Assembly (NCBI GenBank): GCA_030448245.1
Contig: JAUJNH010000007.1
Coordinates: 124,001 to 188,000 of the forward strand
Source: Acidimicrobiales bacterium
GTDB taxonomy: Bacteria > Actinomycetota > Acidimicrobiia > Acidimicrobiales > JAUJNH01
Direction: 5' to 3'
Length of the DNA: 64,000 nt
Shown here in pieces: positions 41,826-50,947 of this stretch. Position 1 is the stretch's first letter; the number at the start of each line of letters is the position of its first letter. The notes under the pieces were generated by a model that worked only from the letters and a program-made list of their open reading frames with translations, did not search any database and had not been told where the DNA came from. The position numbers were made by a program, and so were the translations under genes.

Positions 41826-42629
41826 TTAGGCGAGCAGTCCGCTCGCCCGGTCCCACGTGGCGGCATCGGCGGCCGACAGCAGGCCGAGCGTGGTCTGGGT
41901 CGGCAGGTAGGGCGAGCCGTCCAGCCTCCTGACGGTGGCGCCGGCCTCCTGGACGAGCAGGGCGCCGGGGGCGTGGTCCCAGGGGAGCGTCCTCCAGAAC
42001 AGGAGGAAGTCGATGCCTCCTTCGGCCAGCAACGGGTAGTCGATCCCGGCGCAGCCGTGACCACCGGACAGGGGGCCGAAGGCCTCCCGGTTGCGGTCGA
42101 CGGCGGCCGCGGTGGGTGGGTCCAGGTAGCGGGTCAGCACCGTGCCTCGAAGCCGGCGAGGGAGGACGTGCTCGGCCGAGCGTCGCCGGAGGAGGCTGCC
42201 GTTGCAGGTGGCGCCCGACCCCTGCTCGGCGACGTACATGCGGGCGGCGGACGGCTGCCAGATCCACGAGGCCACGGGTGCGCCGTGCTCGACCAGCGCG
42301 ACCATCACGGCCCAGTCGGCGGAGCCGGCCACGAAGTTCGACGTGCCGTCGAGCGGGTCGACCAGCCAGGCCCGGTCCCCCTCCAACGCCCGCACGAGCG
42401 ATCCGTCGAGGGAGCAGGCCTCCTCCCCGACGACCGGCACCCCGGGGAGCAGGTCTTCGAGGCGTCGGGTCAACAGCCGCTCACCCTCCCGGTCGGCGAC
42501 CGTGACCACCTCCCCCGGCGCCTTTTCGTGCACCTCCTCGCTCGAGAGGGCGGTGAACCACGGCTCGATCGTCGACGCGCTGACCTCACGGACGGCCGCG
42601 CCTACCTCCTCCAGCACGTCCGGCTTCAT
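41826..42629 (-). CDS. Inositol monophosphatase-family phosphatase
   Basis: A 267-residue protein of the IMPase fold. Metal-site motifs are VTVADREGERLLTRRL, VVGEEA, and the DPLDGTSNFVAGS box (near residue 91); the C-terminal metal Asp lies in LPWDHAPG. Substrates in the family include inositol, histidinol and 3'-phosphoadenosine phosphates; the motifs alone do not decide. ATG at 42629 gives the standard length. A winged-helix gene diverges from 42708. Confidence 0.82.
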   Translation of the reverse strand: MKPDVLEEVGAAVREVSASTIEPWFTALSSEEVHEKAPGEVVTVADREGERLLTRRLEDLLPGVPVVGEEACSLDGSLVRALEGDRAWLVDPLDGTSNFVAGSADWAVMVALVEHGAPVASWIWQPSAARMYVAEQGSGATCNGSLLRRRSAEHVLPRRLRGTVLTRYLDPPTAAAVDRNREAFGPLSGGHGCAGIDYPLLAEGGIDFLLFWRTLPWDHAPGALLVQEAGATVRRLDGSPYLPTQTTLGLLSAADAATWDRASGLLA

Positions 42630-42694
42630 GACCAGCGGACGGAACGGCCTGCACGCCCGGCCCGGGAGGACACCGTCGCCACGGCGCCCGAACC

Positions 42695-42700
42695 TACAGT
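42695..42700 (+). promoter_or_regulatory. Leaderless-type -10 element (TACAGT)
   Basis: TACAGT lies 7 nt before the ATG at 42708. It is a TANNNT match at leaderless spacing. Confidence 0.55.
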
Positions 42701-42707
42701 CCGGCCC

Positions 42708-43862
42708 ATGCCAGGACGGCCTGTCGCCCGCCACGACGTCCTGCGGTTCCGGTTCCGCCAGCACCAGCTGGATCGTGAGCCGGGCGCGGCGGCCGGTCCC
42801 GACGACATCGCCCTGCTCCCGTTCGGGGTGCAGGACACGGGGACCGACGGCGCGGCCTGGGCCCTCGTTATCCGCGGCCTGCCGGCGATGGACCCGGGCG
42901 AGATCGCGCTGGCGTGGACCTTGCGAGGAGCCCCCCACGCCTACCGCCGGTCCGATCTGGCCGCGGTGGCGGTGGCGACGGCGCCGCTGTCCGAGCCGGA
43001 TGCTGCGAAGCGGATCTTCGATGCGGCAAGGCCACTGAAGGCAGCCGGGATCCCGGCCCTGGAGGGGCTGCGGGTCGTCGCCTGCCACCTGCGGGAGATC
43101 GTGTCCGAGCCCACCGTCAAGGGCGACGTGTCCGGTCGGCTCACCGAGCAGGTAGAGCAGCCCTACGTGCGGTTCTGCCGGCCCTGCGACACCACCCACG
43201 TCTACGAGATGCCGTTCCGGCTGGCCGCCCTCCAGGCCGGCCTCGAGCTCGACGCGGGCACGTCCCCCCCGGTGCTGCGCCCGGTCAAGGGCCTCTCCCC
43301 GCCCCTGTTCGAGCGGCTGGCCACCGAGGCGGCCCCGCTCTTCGACGTGATCCGCGGCTACCTGCGCTTCTACGGCCCGGCCCGGATCAGCGACGCAGCC
43401 ACCTTCCTCGACGCCACGGCGAAGGACGTCAAGGCCCACTGGCCGTCCGACGCCGTCGAGGTTGGGGTCGCCGACGCCGCCGGCACGGGCAAGCCCTCGC
43501 CCCGCTTCGCCCTGGCGGACGACCTCGAGGCCCTTCGCGGCACAGGAGCCGACGGCACCACTCGCCGTCTCCGGCTGGTCGGCCCCTACGACCCCTACCT
43601 CCAGCTCAGGGACCGCGATCTGCTGGTCGCCGACGAGGCCCGTCGCAAGGACCTGTGGCGCGTGCTCGGCCGGCCGGGCGCCATCATCGCCGACGGTGAG
43701 GTGATCGGGACCTGGCGACCCCGGGCGGCGCGTCAGAGGCTCACGGTGCGGATCGAGCCGTGGGGCCGCCTGCCAGCCCGGGCCCGAACCCTGGTCGAGG
43801 AGCAGGCCGAGCGGCTCGCCGCCCACCGCGGCGTGCACCTGGCCGGGATCACCGAGGCCTGA
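42708..43862 (+). CDS. Winged-helix DNA-binding domain protein
   Basis: A 384-residue protein of the winged-helix (HTH_42-like) group also found in YcaQ/AlkZ-type DNA glycosylases. Its N-terminal half has RHDVLRFRFRQHQLD, and AWTLRGAPHAYRRSDLAAVA, which resembles the LRGTxH box of those enzymes. The middle contains FCRPCDTTH, a CxxC pair. The C-terminal part has RLRLVGPYDPYLQLRDRDLLVADEARRKDLWRVLG. The enzymatic residues of AlkZ (QxQ-type) are not obvious, so a repair role is possible but unproven. It is convergent with obgE. Confidence 0.7.
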   Translation: MPGRPVARHDVLRFRFRQHQLDREPGAAAGPDDIALLPFGVQDTGTDGAAWALVIRGLPAMDPGEIALAWTLRGAPHAYRRSDLAAVAVATAPLSEPDAAKRIFDAARPLKAAGIPALEGLRVVACHLREIVSEPTVKGDVSGRLTEQVEQPYVRFCRPCDTTHVYEMPFRLAALQAGLELDAGTSPPVLRPVKGLSPPLFERLATEAAPLFDVIRGYLRFYGPARISDAATFLDATAKDVKAHWPSDAVEVGVADAAGTGKPSPRFALADDLEALRGTGADGTTRRLRLVGPYDPYLQLRDRDLLVADEARRKDLWRVLGRPGAIIADGEVIGTWRPRAARQRLTVRIEPWGRLPARARTLVEEQAERLAAHRGVHLAGITEA

Positions 43863-43884
43863 CGGCCGTCGGTTCCGGGACCGC

Positions 43885-45199
43885 TCAGTCTTCCTCGTAG
43901 TCCAGCTCGAGCATGCCGATGCGCACCGGGTCGCCGGGCCGGGCGCCGGCGCGAGCCAGCTCCTTGTCCACCCCCATCCGCTTCAGGCGAGCCTGGGCGT
44001 AGCGAAGGGCGTCGGGGTTGTTGAGGTCGTTGAGCGCCACCGCCCGCTCGGCCTCCTTGCCGTGGACGACGTAGGTGCCGTCGTCGTCGCGGGTGATGAG
44101 GATGCCGGACGGCACGAGGCGGTGGACGGTGAACGTGCCCTCGGCCTGGACCCGCGCCTCCTCGGCCCTGGCCTGGTCGACGACGTCGGCCATGCGGCCG
44201 AGGAGGGGGCGGAGGCCCTCACCGGTGACGGCCGAGACCATCTCGCCCTCCCACGACGGGTCGGCTCGGGCGTCGTCGACCTTGGAGCCGACCACCAGGC
44301 GGGGCCGCTCCAGCAGCTCGGGCCGGTAGGCACCCAGCTCCTGCAGGAGGATCCGCTCCTGCTCGGCCGGGGGGTGCCCGCCGGCGTCCCAGCTCCTGCA
44401 GGAGGATCCGCTCCTGCTCGGCCGGGGGGTGCCCGCCGGCGTCCTCGGCGGCCAGGTCGACCAGCACCACCAGGGCCCGGGCCCGCTCGATGTGGCGGAG
44501 GAACTGGTGGCCCAGGCCGCGCCCCTCGCTGGCGCCCTCGATCAGACCGGGGATGTCGGCAACCGTCAGCTCGCGGCTGCCGATGCGGACGACGCCCAGG
44601 TGGGGCTCGAGGGTGGTGAAGGGGTAGTCGGCGATCTTGGGCCGGGCGGCCGAGATGCGGCTGATGAGAGTGCTCTTGCCGGCGTTGGGGAAGCCGACCA
44701 GCGCCACGTCTGCCATCAGCTTGAGCTCGAGGTCGAACCAGTGCTCGTCGCCGACCTCGCCCTGCTCGGCGAAGGTCGGAGCCTTCCGGCGGGCGGACGA
44801 GAACGAGGCGTTCCCGCGGCCGCCACGGCCGCCCGAGGCGGCCTGGAACCGGTCGCCGTGGCCGGCCAGGTCGGCCAGCAGCTCGCCGCCCAGCGCCGCC
44901 ACGACGGTCCCCACCGGCACCGTCACGGTCACGTCGTCGCCCGTGGCTCCGTGCCGCAGCTTGCCCGAGCCGTGCGTGCCGTCGGTGGCCCGGCGGTGCG
45001 GGTGGTCGCGGAACTGCAGGAGGCTCGAGACGTTGTGGTCGGCGAGCAGCCAGACGTCGCCGCCCTTGCCGCCGTTCCCGCCGTCGGGTCCCCCCTGGGG
45101 CACGTGAGCCTCCCGGCGGAACGAGACGGCCCCGGCCCCGCCGTTGCCGGCCTTGACGTGGAGCTGCGCCTGGTCGACGAACCCGGACTCCTGAGCCAC
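43885..45199 (-). CDS. obgE: Obg GTPase, interrupted by a 55-bp duplication
   Basis: ObgE/CgtA acts in 50S ribosome assembly and the stringent response, and is essential in most bacteria. The glycine-rich Obg fold, the GTPase G1 motif GFPNAGKST and the switch region lie in one frame from ATG 45199. The G4-like motif GSKVD and the C-terminal OCT domain lie in another frame ending at 43885. Between them is a perfect 55-bp tandem duplication. Removing one copy gives 1260 nt (419 residues) and the family-typical join [18 protein letters not shown]. As sequenced, the product would stop early. An assembly or sequencing error is likely. Confidence 0.85.
44335..44444. repeat. Perfect 55-bp tandem duplication inside obgE
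   Basis: 44335-44389 and 44390-44444 are identical at all 55 positions. The unit is not a multiple of three, so it shifts the obgE frame. Removal of either copy restores the reading frame through the GTPase domain. Confidence 0.95.
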
Positions 45200-45211
45200 G
45201 GGCGCGGCCGG

Positions 45212-45490
45212 CTAGCCGGGAGGCGCGGGGGCGGCGTCGGCGAGGGGGCGCACGTCGACGACCTTGCGGCCCTTGCGGGCCCCGAACTTCACGGTGCCGG
45301 TGACGAGGGCGAACAGGCTGTCGTCGCCGGCCCGGCCCACGTTCTCGCCGGGGTGGAAGTGGGTGCCGCGCTGGCGCACGATGATGGCGCCGCCTTTGGC
45401 CAGCTGCCCGTCGAAGAGCTTGACGCCCAGGCGCTGCGCGTTCGAGTCACGCCCGTTCTTGGTGCTGCCGGCACCCTTGGTCTTGGACAT
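45212..45490 (-). CDS. rpmA: 50S ribosomal protein bL27
   Basis: A 92-residue bL27. It begins [17 protein letters not shown] and contains the conserved [24 protein letters not shown] and GKRGRKVV-like segments. bL27 helps stabilise tRNA at the peptidyl-transferase centre. There is no cleaved N-terminal extension of the Firmicutes type. The gene lies between rplU (3 bp) and obgE (12 bp), the usual order. Confidence 0.96.
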   Translation of the reverse strand: MSKTKGAGSTKNGRDSNAQRLGVKLFDGQLAKGGAIIVRQRGTHFHPGENVGRAGDDSLFALVTGTVKFGARKGRKVVDVRPLADAAPAPPG

Positions 45491-45493
45491 CTG

Positions 45494-45865
45494 CTACTCC
45501 CCTGCGTCGCTCGGCTGCGGCTCGCCCGAGCCGGCCTCGTCGGGCTTGGCGCCGCCCGGAGCGGCGATCGTGGTGATCTCGATCGTCGTGTAGGACTGGC
45601 GGTGGCCCCACCGCCGCCTGGTGCGGGCCTTTGCCGTGTAGGTGAGCCCGCGGATCTTCGGGCCCCGCTCGGCACCCACGATGCGGGCGGCGACGCTGGC
45701 CCCGTCCAGCTCGGCCGGGGTGGCCAGCGTGGTGGCCCCGTCGACCAGGAGGACCGGGGCGAAGGTGACGTCGTCGCCCTCCGCGCCGGCCAGCCGCTCG
45801 ACGGCCAGGCGTGCGCCCTCCTGGACTCGGTGCTGCTTGCCTCCGGTGGCGATCACTGCGTACAC
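45494..45865 (-). CDS. rplU: 50S ribosomal protein bL21
   Basis: A 123-residue bL21, an assembly protein of the large subunit. Family segments are YAVIATGGKQHRVQEGARL, VAARIVGAERGPKIRGLTYTAKARTRRRWGHRQSYT and TIEITTI. An acidic C-terminal tail of about 20 residues is longer than usual. GTG at 45865 has TAGCAT 9 nt upstream. bL27 follows by 3 bp. Confidence 0.95.
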   Translation of the reverse strand: MYAVIATGGKQHRVQEGARLAVERLAGAEGDDVTFAPVLLVDGATTLATPAELDGASVAARIVGAERGPKIRGLTYTAKARTRRRWGHRQSYTTIEITTIAAPGGAKPDEAGSGEPQPSDAGE

Positions 45866-45889
45866 GAGGGGTCGATGCTAGCCGACGGC

Positions 45890-48155
45890 CTACTCCAACA
45901 GCTCGGTGGTGAGGGTGAAGCCGCGGCCGGCACAGACCGGGCACGTCTCCGACAGGCTCTCAACCAAGCCCTCGCTGACCCGCTTGCGGGTCATCTCGAC
46001 CAGGCCGAGCTCGGAGATGTCGAAGACCTGGACCCGGGTCTTGTCGCGGGCCAGGGCCTGGCGGAACCGCTTGCTCACCTGGTCGCGGTTCTCCTTCACC
46101 TCCATGTCGATGAAGTCGATGACGATGATCCCGCCGATGTCGCGCAGGCGCAGCTGGCGGGCGATCTCGTCGGCGGCCTCGAGGTTGTTGCGGAACACCG
46201 TCTCCTCGAGGTTGGTCCTCCCGACGTTCTTGCCCGTGTTCACGTCGATAACCGTCAGCGCTTCGGTGCGCTCGATGATGAGCGAGCCCCCGGACGGCAG
46301 CCACACCTTCCGGTCGATGGCCTTGTGCAGCTGCTCGTGCACGTGGTGGCGCTCGAACAGGGGCAGCGGGTCGGCGGCCTGGTCGTGCAGCTCGATCCGG
46401 TCGGCCAGCTCGGGGTTGATCGAGGTGACGTAGGAGAGGACCTCGGCGTGGAGCTCGGGGTCGTCCAGGATGACGCCGCGGAAGTCCTTGTTCAGCTCCT
46501 CACGGATGAAGCGGACGGCGATGTCGGGCTCGCGGTACAGCAGGGTCGGAGCCTTCGATCGCGTGGCCAGGGCGTCGATCTGGTCCCACTGGGACACCAG
46601 GCGGGCCACGTCGCGGCGGAGCTCGTCGTCGCTGCAGCCCTCGGCCGCGGTGCGAACGATGATGCCGTGGCCGGCCGGGCGGATCCCGTCGAGGATCCGG
46701 CGCAGCCGCTTGCGCTCCTCGTCGGGCAGGCGCTTCGAGATGCCGTAGGTGTCGGAGTTCGGCACCAGGACGACGAAGCGGCCGGGCAGCGAGACCTCCT
46801 GGGTGAGACGGGCTCCCTTGTGGGCGATGGGGTTCTTCGTGACCTGGCAGACGATCACCTGGCCGCCCTTCAGGAGCTGCTCGATCCGCACGTCGTCCTT
46901 GGCCCCCTTGCCCCCTTCCACGTCGTCGGCGTCGAAGCGGAGGTCGCCGCGGTAGAGCACGGCGTTCTTGGGGGTGCCGATGTCGACAAAGGCGGCCTCC
47001 ATGCCGGGCAGCACGTTCTGGACGCGAGCTAGGTAGATGTTGCCGTCGATCTCGGTGGTGTCGTTCTGGGGCCGGCTGACGACGTGCTGGATGAGGGTGC
47101 GGCCTTCGAGCACGGCGATCTGGGTGGCCTGCGGCTGGGTGTGGACCACCATCAGGTAGCGGCCCATGGGGCGCCCGTTGCGCTCCCGTCCCCGCCGGCG
47201 CTCGATCGCCTCGGCGCTCACCTCGCCGGCTGCCTCGTCGGCCGGGAGCCCGCCGACGACCGGCGAGCCGGTCCCGCCCCCGCCGCGCTTGCGCCGCCGG
47301 TTCCGCTTGGGCCCGGTGTCGTCGTCGCCGTCGCCGGCCGCCCGCGGGGGGGGCCCGGGTCCGCCCCCGGACCCCGGCACCCCACGCGCCGGCCCGGGGT
47401 CGCGGGCCCGAGCGGCCCGGCGGAGCGGGAGGCACAGGGCCCGAGCGGCCCGGCGGAGCGGGAGGCACAGGGCCGGACGGCCCCTGGGGCGGCGGTCGGG
47501 TTTCGCCGACGGCGGGTCGGCGGTCGGGCTTGGGCGGTGGGGCTTGCGGCGCCGCGGTGGTGGCCGCCTCGGCTGCGTCGCCGCTTTCGGCCCGGGAGCC
47601 CGGGCTGGGGCGGCGGGCCGGGCTGACCCGAGGTGGTGCGCCGGCAGGGCCTCCGTCGCCGCTGGCAGCCTCGCCGTCCACCTCACCGGCGCCACCGCCG
47701 TCGCCCTCACCGTCGCCACGAGGTCGCCCCCTCCCCCCGCGTGAGCCCCTCCGCCGGCGCTTGCGGTGTGCCGTGCCTGCGCCGCCGCCCTCGTCGACCG
47801 GCGAGCCCTGGCGTCCGTCGGCTGCCCCCTCCGACGACGGCCCGCCGGACGCGTCGTCTCGGCTCGACGGCGCGTCCGCGCCCGACGACGCTCGGTCCGC
47901 CGCTCGCGGGGGCTTCGGCGATGCGGCGTCACCACCCCCAGCCGGCCGGCGGATGGCGCGGGCCGGAGAGTCGCTCACCACGTTGGGCCCCGGCCCTGGT
48001 GTGGCCGGGCGGTCCTGGTTGGTGCGGCGCTCGGCCGGGCCCTCGGCGGGTTCGCGCCGCGCCCGGTCAGCCGCCGGCTGCCCCGGCGGGCTCGGAGGCG
48101 CGGCGTCCGGGGGGATGGCCCCGGCCCGCTCCGATGGTGTGTTCGGTTCCGACAT
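45890..48155 (-). CDS. rne: Ribonuclease E/G, frame-disrupted in its N-terminal extension
   Basis: The catalytic half reads in one frame to 45890, with an S1-like domain (GNIYLARVQNVLPGMEAAFVDIG), the DNase-I-like core (LTVIDVNTGKNVG), the metal site IIVIDFIDME and the Zn-link CPVCAGRG. The N-terminal extension starts at ATG 48155 with GAGGAG 6 nt upstream and is rich in Pro, Arg and acidic runs (RRRRGSRGGRGRPRGDG), but lies in another frame. The switch falls near a run of eight G (47346-47353). Dropping one base gives 2265 nt (754 residues). Actinobacterial RNase E has such N-terminal tails. A homopolymer error is likely. Confidence 0.8.
47404..47469. repeat. 33-bp tandem repeat, two perfect copies, in the rne extension
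   Basis: 47404-47436 and 47437-47469 are identical. The unit is 11 codons, so the repeat keeps the frame and encodes a repeated proline-rich segment (GPVPPAPPGRS). A partial third copy follows. Confidence 0.85.
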
Positions 48156-48912
48156 GGGGGCTCCTCGAGAGGGGTGCACGCGCGGGCGCGTGCAGGGCGA
48201 GGGCGATCGTCGGCGGGAGCGGCAACGGCTCCCGGCGCTCGCCATCGCAATCGATCCACTGGGCGATCCTGCGCACGCGGCCGGCCCCGAGGTGCGGCCA
48301 CAGGGCCGAGACCACCTCGGAGGGGCGCACGGTCCTCCCGCCGGTCCCGGCGGCGCTGGCCAGCTCCAGGTGGAGCCGGGCGGCGTCGCCGATCATGACG
48401 GGCAGGAGGACGGCGAGCGACAGGAGGGCGGGGCGCAGGTCGGCGTCGGCCTGCACCCCCTTGCGGGTGACGCGGTACTGCAGGGTGCTGGCGGCCAGGG
48501 CCCGCTCCACCCCGGCCGTGAGGTCGAGCGGGTCGGCGCTCGGGAGGGCCACCTCCCACTCGGAGGAGGTGACGGTGTGCTGCAGGGAGCCGTCACCCGG
48601 AGGGACCGGCGTGACGGCGACCACGTCGACGCCCGGCGGGAGGGCGGCCGACAGGTCGTCGGGGAGGCGGTCGAGGTCGACGGCGGCCCCCTCGACCAGG
48701 TCGAGGTCGAGGAGCTCGGCGGTCGACTCGGCGCCTGTCGGGAGGGCGAGCCCAAAGGCGATCTTGGCTCGGGGGGAGAAGCCGCCGGTGCGGGCGACCG
48801 GGACGTCGGCCCGCCGCAGCGCCCGTTCGAGGCCGCGGGCCAGGTCGCGGTGGCCGAGGAAGCGGACCTTGCCGAGCTTGGTGTAGCGGAGGCGGAGCCG
48901 GGTGGCGGTCAT
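48067..48912 (-). CDS. TIGR03936 family radical SAM-associated protein (DUF2344)
   Basis: A 281-residue protein of the family normally encoded beside, or fused to, the TIGR03960 radical SAM enzyme. It begins LRLRYTKLGKVRFLGHRDLARGLERALRRA and contains GFSPRAKIAFGLALPTG. Its function is unknown; a role in tRNA or rRNA modification has been suggested from its linkage. ATG at 48912 overlaps the radical SAM stop by 4 bp (ATGA). Its 3' end overlaps the rne start region by 89 bp, which is unusually long. Confidence 0.85.
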   Translation of the reverse strand: MTATRLRLRYTKLGKVRFLGHRDLARGLERALRRADVPVARTGGFSPRAKIAFGLALPTGAESTAELLDLDLVEGAAVDLDRLPDDLSAALPPGVDVVAVTPVPPGDGSLQHTVTSSEWEVALPSADPLDLTAGVERALAASTLQYRVTRKGVQADADLRPALLSLAVLLPVMIGDAARLHLELASAAGTGGRTVRPSEVVSALWPHLGAGRVRRIAQWIDCDGERREPLPLPPTIALALHAPARAPLSRSPHVGTEHTIGAGRGHPPGRRASEPAGAAGG

Positions 48913-50852
48913 CGGCCGGTCCCGAAAGAGGCGGCGGTGCGGGTGGGGCCGAGGAGGACGGGGACCACGTCGCCGGTGGCCAGGTCCTGGCCTGTGCCCT
49001 GGCTGCCGCCCGCCGGTGGGGTGACCGAGGCGACCACGTGCTCGACGCCGTAGCCGGTGCAGGCTCCGCAGTCGTAGCAGGGGGTCCAGCGGCAGTCCTC
49101 GAGCGTGGCCTCGGCGATGGCGTCCTCCCAGTCCTGCCACAGGAAGTCCTCGTGGAGCCCGGCCGACAGGTGCGCCCACGGCAGGGGCTCGGAACGGGGC
49201 CGGTCTCGGTGGACCATCGCCTCGAGGTCCACCCCGCAGTCCCGGCAGGCCTCGAGCCACCGACCCAGCTCGAAGTGCTCGGTCCACTCCTGGAAGGTGC
49301 CACCGGCCCGCCACACGGCCTCGAGCACCGGGCCGAGCGTGCGGTCGCCGCGGGACATGAGCCCCTCGATGGTCGTGGCCGTGGGGTCGTGCCACTTGAG
49401 CTGGACGCCCTTGGCCGAGCGGGCGGCCGTGCGCAGGAGGTTGACCTTGCGCTGCAGCTCGGCGGCGGTGTCCTGGCCGAACCACTGGAACGGCGTGTGG
49501 GGCTTGGGCACGAAGCCGCCGACGCTCACCGTGACCGAGGCGCCTCGGGTGTGGCGGCGGCCGATCTCGGCGCAGCGGCGCCCCAGCTCGACGATGCCGA
49601 GGACGTCCTCGTCCCGCTCGGTGGGCAGGCCGATCAGGAAGTAGAGCTTGAGGCGGCGCCATCCTTGGGAGAAGGCGGCGTCGACCGCGGTGTACAGGTC
49701 TTCTTCACGGATCAGCTTGTTGATCACCTTGCGCATCCGCCAGGTGCCCCCCTCGGGGGCGAAGGTGAGGCCGGTGCGGCGGGCGCCCGCCACGTTGGCG
49801 GCCAGCCCGACGGTGAAGGCGTCCACCCGCAGGCTGGGCAGCGAGACGGCCACGTCGTTGCAGGTGATGGCCCCGACGACCTCCTCGATCCCGGAGTAGT
49901 CGGCGGTGGACAGGCTGGTCAGGGTGACCTCGTCGTGGCCGGTGCGGGCGAGGCCCTCGGTGACCATCTGGCTGACCTGGGCGGCCGGCCTCTCGCGCAC
50001 CGGGCGGGTGATCATGCCCGCCTGGCAGAAGCGGCACCCCCGGGTGCACCCGCGGAAGACCTCGACGTTGAGCCGGTCGTGGACCACCTCGGTGAGGGGC
50101 ACCAGCTGGCGCTTCGGGTAGGGCCACGCGGCCAGGTCGACGATCGTCCGCTTCTCGACCACCGCCGGCGCCGCCGGGTCGTCGGGGACCACCCGGCCGT
50201 CCGCCGCCACCCGGTAGAGCGAGGGCACGTAGACGCCGGGAACCGCAGCCAGGGCCCGGTGCGCCCCGCGCCGGCCGCCGGGCTGGCCGGCCCGCTTCCA
50301 GGCGCCGATCACCTCGGTGATCTCCCCCACCACCTCCTCACCGTCGCCCAGCACCGCGGCGTCGACGTGCAGGGCCAGCGGCTCCGGGTTGAACGAGCAG
50401 TGGCCGCCGATCAGCACCAGCGGGTCGTGGCCGGCCCGGTCGGCCGTGCGCACCGGCACCCCGGCCAGGTCGACGCACGAGAGGACGTTGGTGTAGGTCA
50501 GCTCGGCGGCCAGGTTGAAGGCGAGGATGTCGAAGTCGCCTGCCGGCCTGGTGGTCTCGATGCTGAACAGGGGCACGCCGGCGCGTCGCAGCTCGGCCTC
50601 CAGGTCGACCCAGGGGGCGTAGCACCGCTCGGCCACGGCGTCGTCGCGCTCGTTCAGGATCTCGGCCAGGATCTGCAGGCCGGCGTTGGGCAGCCCCACC
50701 TCGTAGGTGTCCGGGTAGGTGAGGAGCCACGCCACCTTGTCGGGGTGGTGCTCGGGGGCCGCGGCCCCGTCCTCGAGCCCGATGTAGCGCGCCGGCTTCT
50801 GGACCCGGTCGAGCAGGCGCTCGACGTCCTCCCAGATGCTCCCACGACCCAT
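48909..50852 (-). CDS. TIGR03960 family radical SAM protein with B12-binding-like domain
   Basis: A 647-residue protein. The N-terminal ~230 residues form a cobalamin-binding-like fold (TYPDTYEVGLPNAGLQIL, VLIGGHCSFNPEPLA). The radical SAM core follows, with CTRGCRFCQAG supplying the CxxxCxxC cluster ligands (near residue 286), then a long C-terminal part with CRDCGVDLE and CYDCGACTG cysteine clusters. The family is widespread next to rne-rplU-rpmA. The substrate is unknown. ATG at 50852 has AGGAG immediately upstream, an unusually short spacing, and TAGGAT 10 nt upstream. Confidence 0.88.
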   Translation of the reverse strand: MGRGSIWEDVERLLDRVQKPARYIGLEDGAAAPEHHPDKVAWLLTYPDTYEVGLPNAGLQILAEILNERDDAVAERCYAPWVDLEAELRRAGVPLFSIETTRPAGDFDILAFNLAAELTYTNVLSCVDLAGVPVRTADRAGHDPLVLIGGHCSFNPEPLALHVDAAVLGDGEEVVGEITEVIGAWKRAGQPGGRRGAHRALAAVPGVYVPSLYRVAADGRVVPDDPAAPAVVEKRTIVDLAAWPYPKRQLVPLTEVVHDRLNVEVFRGCTRGCRFCQAGMITRPVRERPAAQVSQMVTEGLARTGHDEVTLTSLSTADYSGIEEVVGAITCNDVAVSLPSLRVDAFTVGLAANVAGARRTGLTFAPEGGTWRMRKVINKLIREEDLYTAVDAAFSQGWRRLKLYFLIGLPTERDEDVLGIVELGRRCAEIGRRHTRGASVTVSVGGFVPKPHTPFQWFGQDTAAELQRKVNLLRTAARSAKGVQLKWHDPTATTIEGLMSRGDRTLGPVLEAVWRAGGTFQEWTEHFELGRWLEACRDCGVDLEAMVHRDRPRSEPLPWAHLSAGLHEDFLWQDWEDAIAEATLEDCRWTPCYDCGACTGYGVEHVVASVTPPAGGSQGTGQDLATGDVVPVLLGPTRTAASFGTGR

Positions 50853-50947
50853 CTCCTGGGCGATCCTACCGGGCTCCCGCCGCCGAACCCCGGGCCGCCG
50901 CGTCCCGAACACCGGGACCGGCCCGCTCGGCAGAGGCCGCAGACCCG

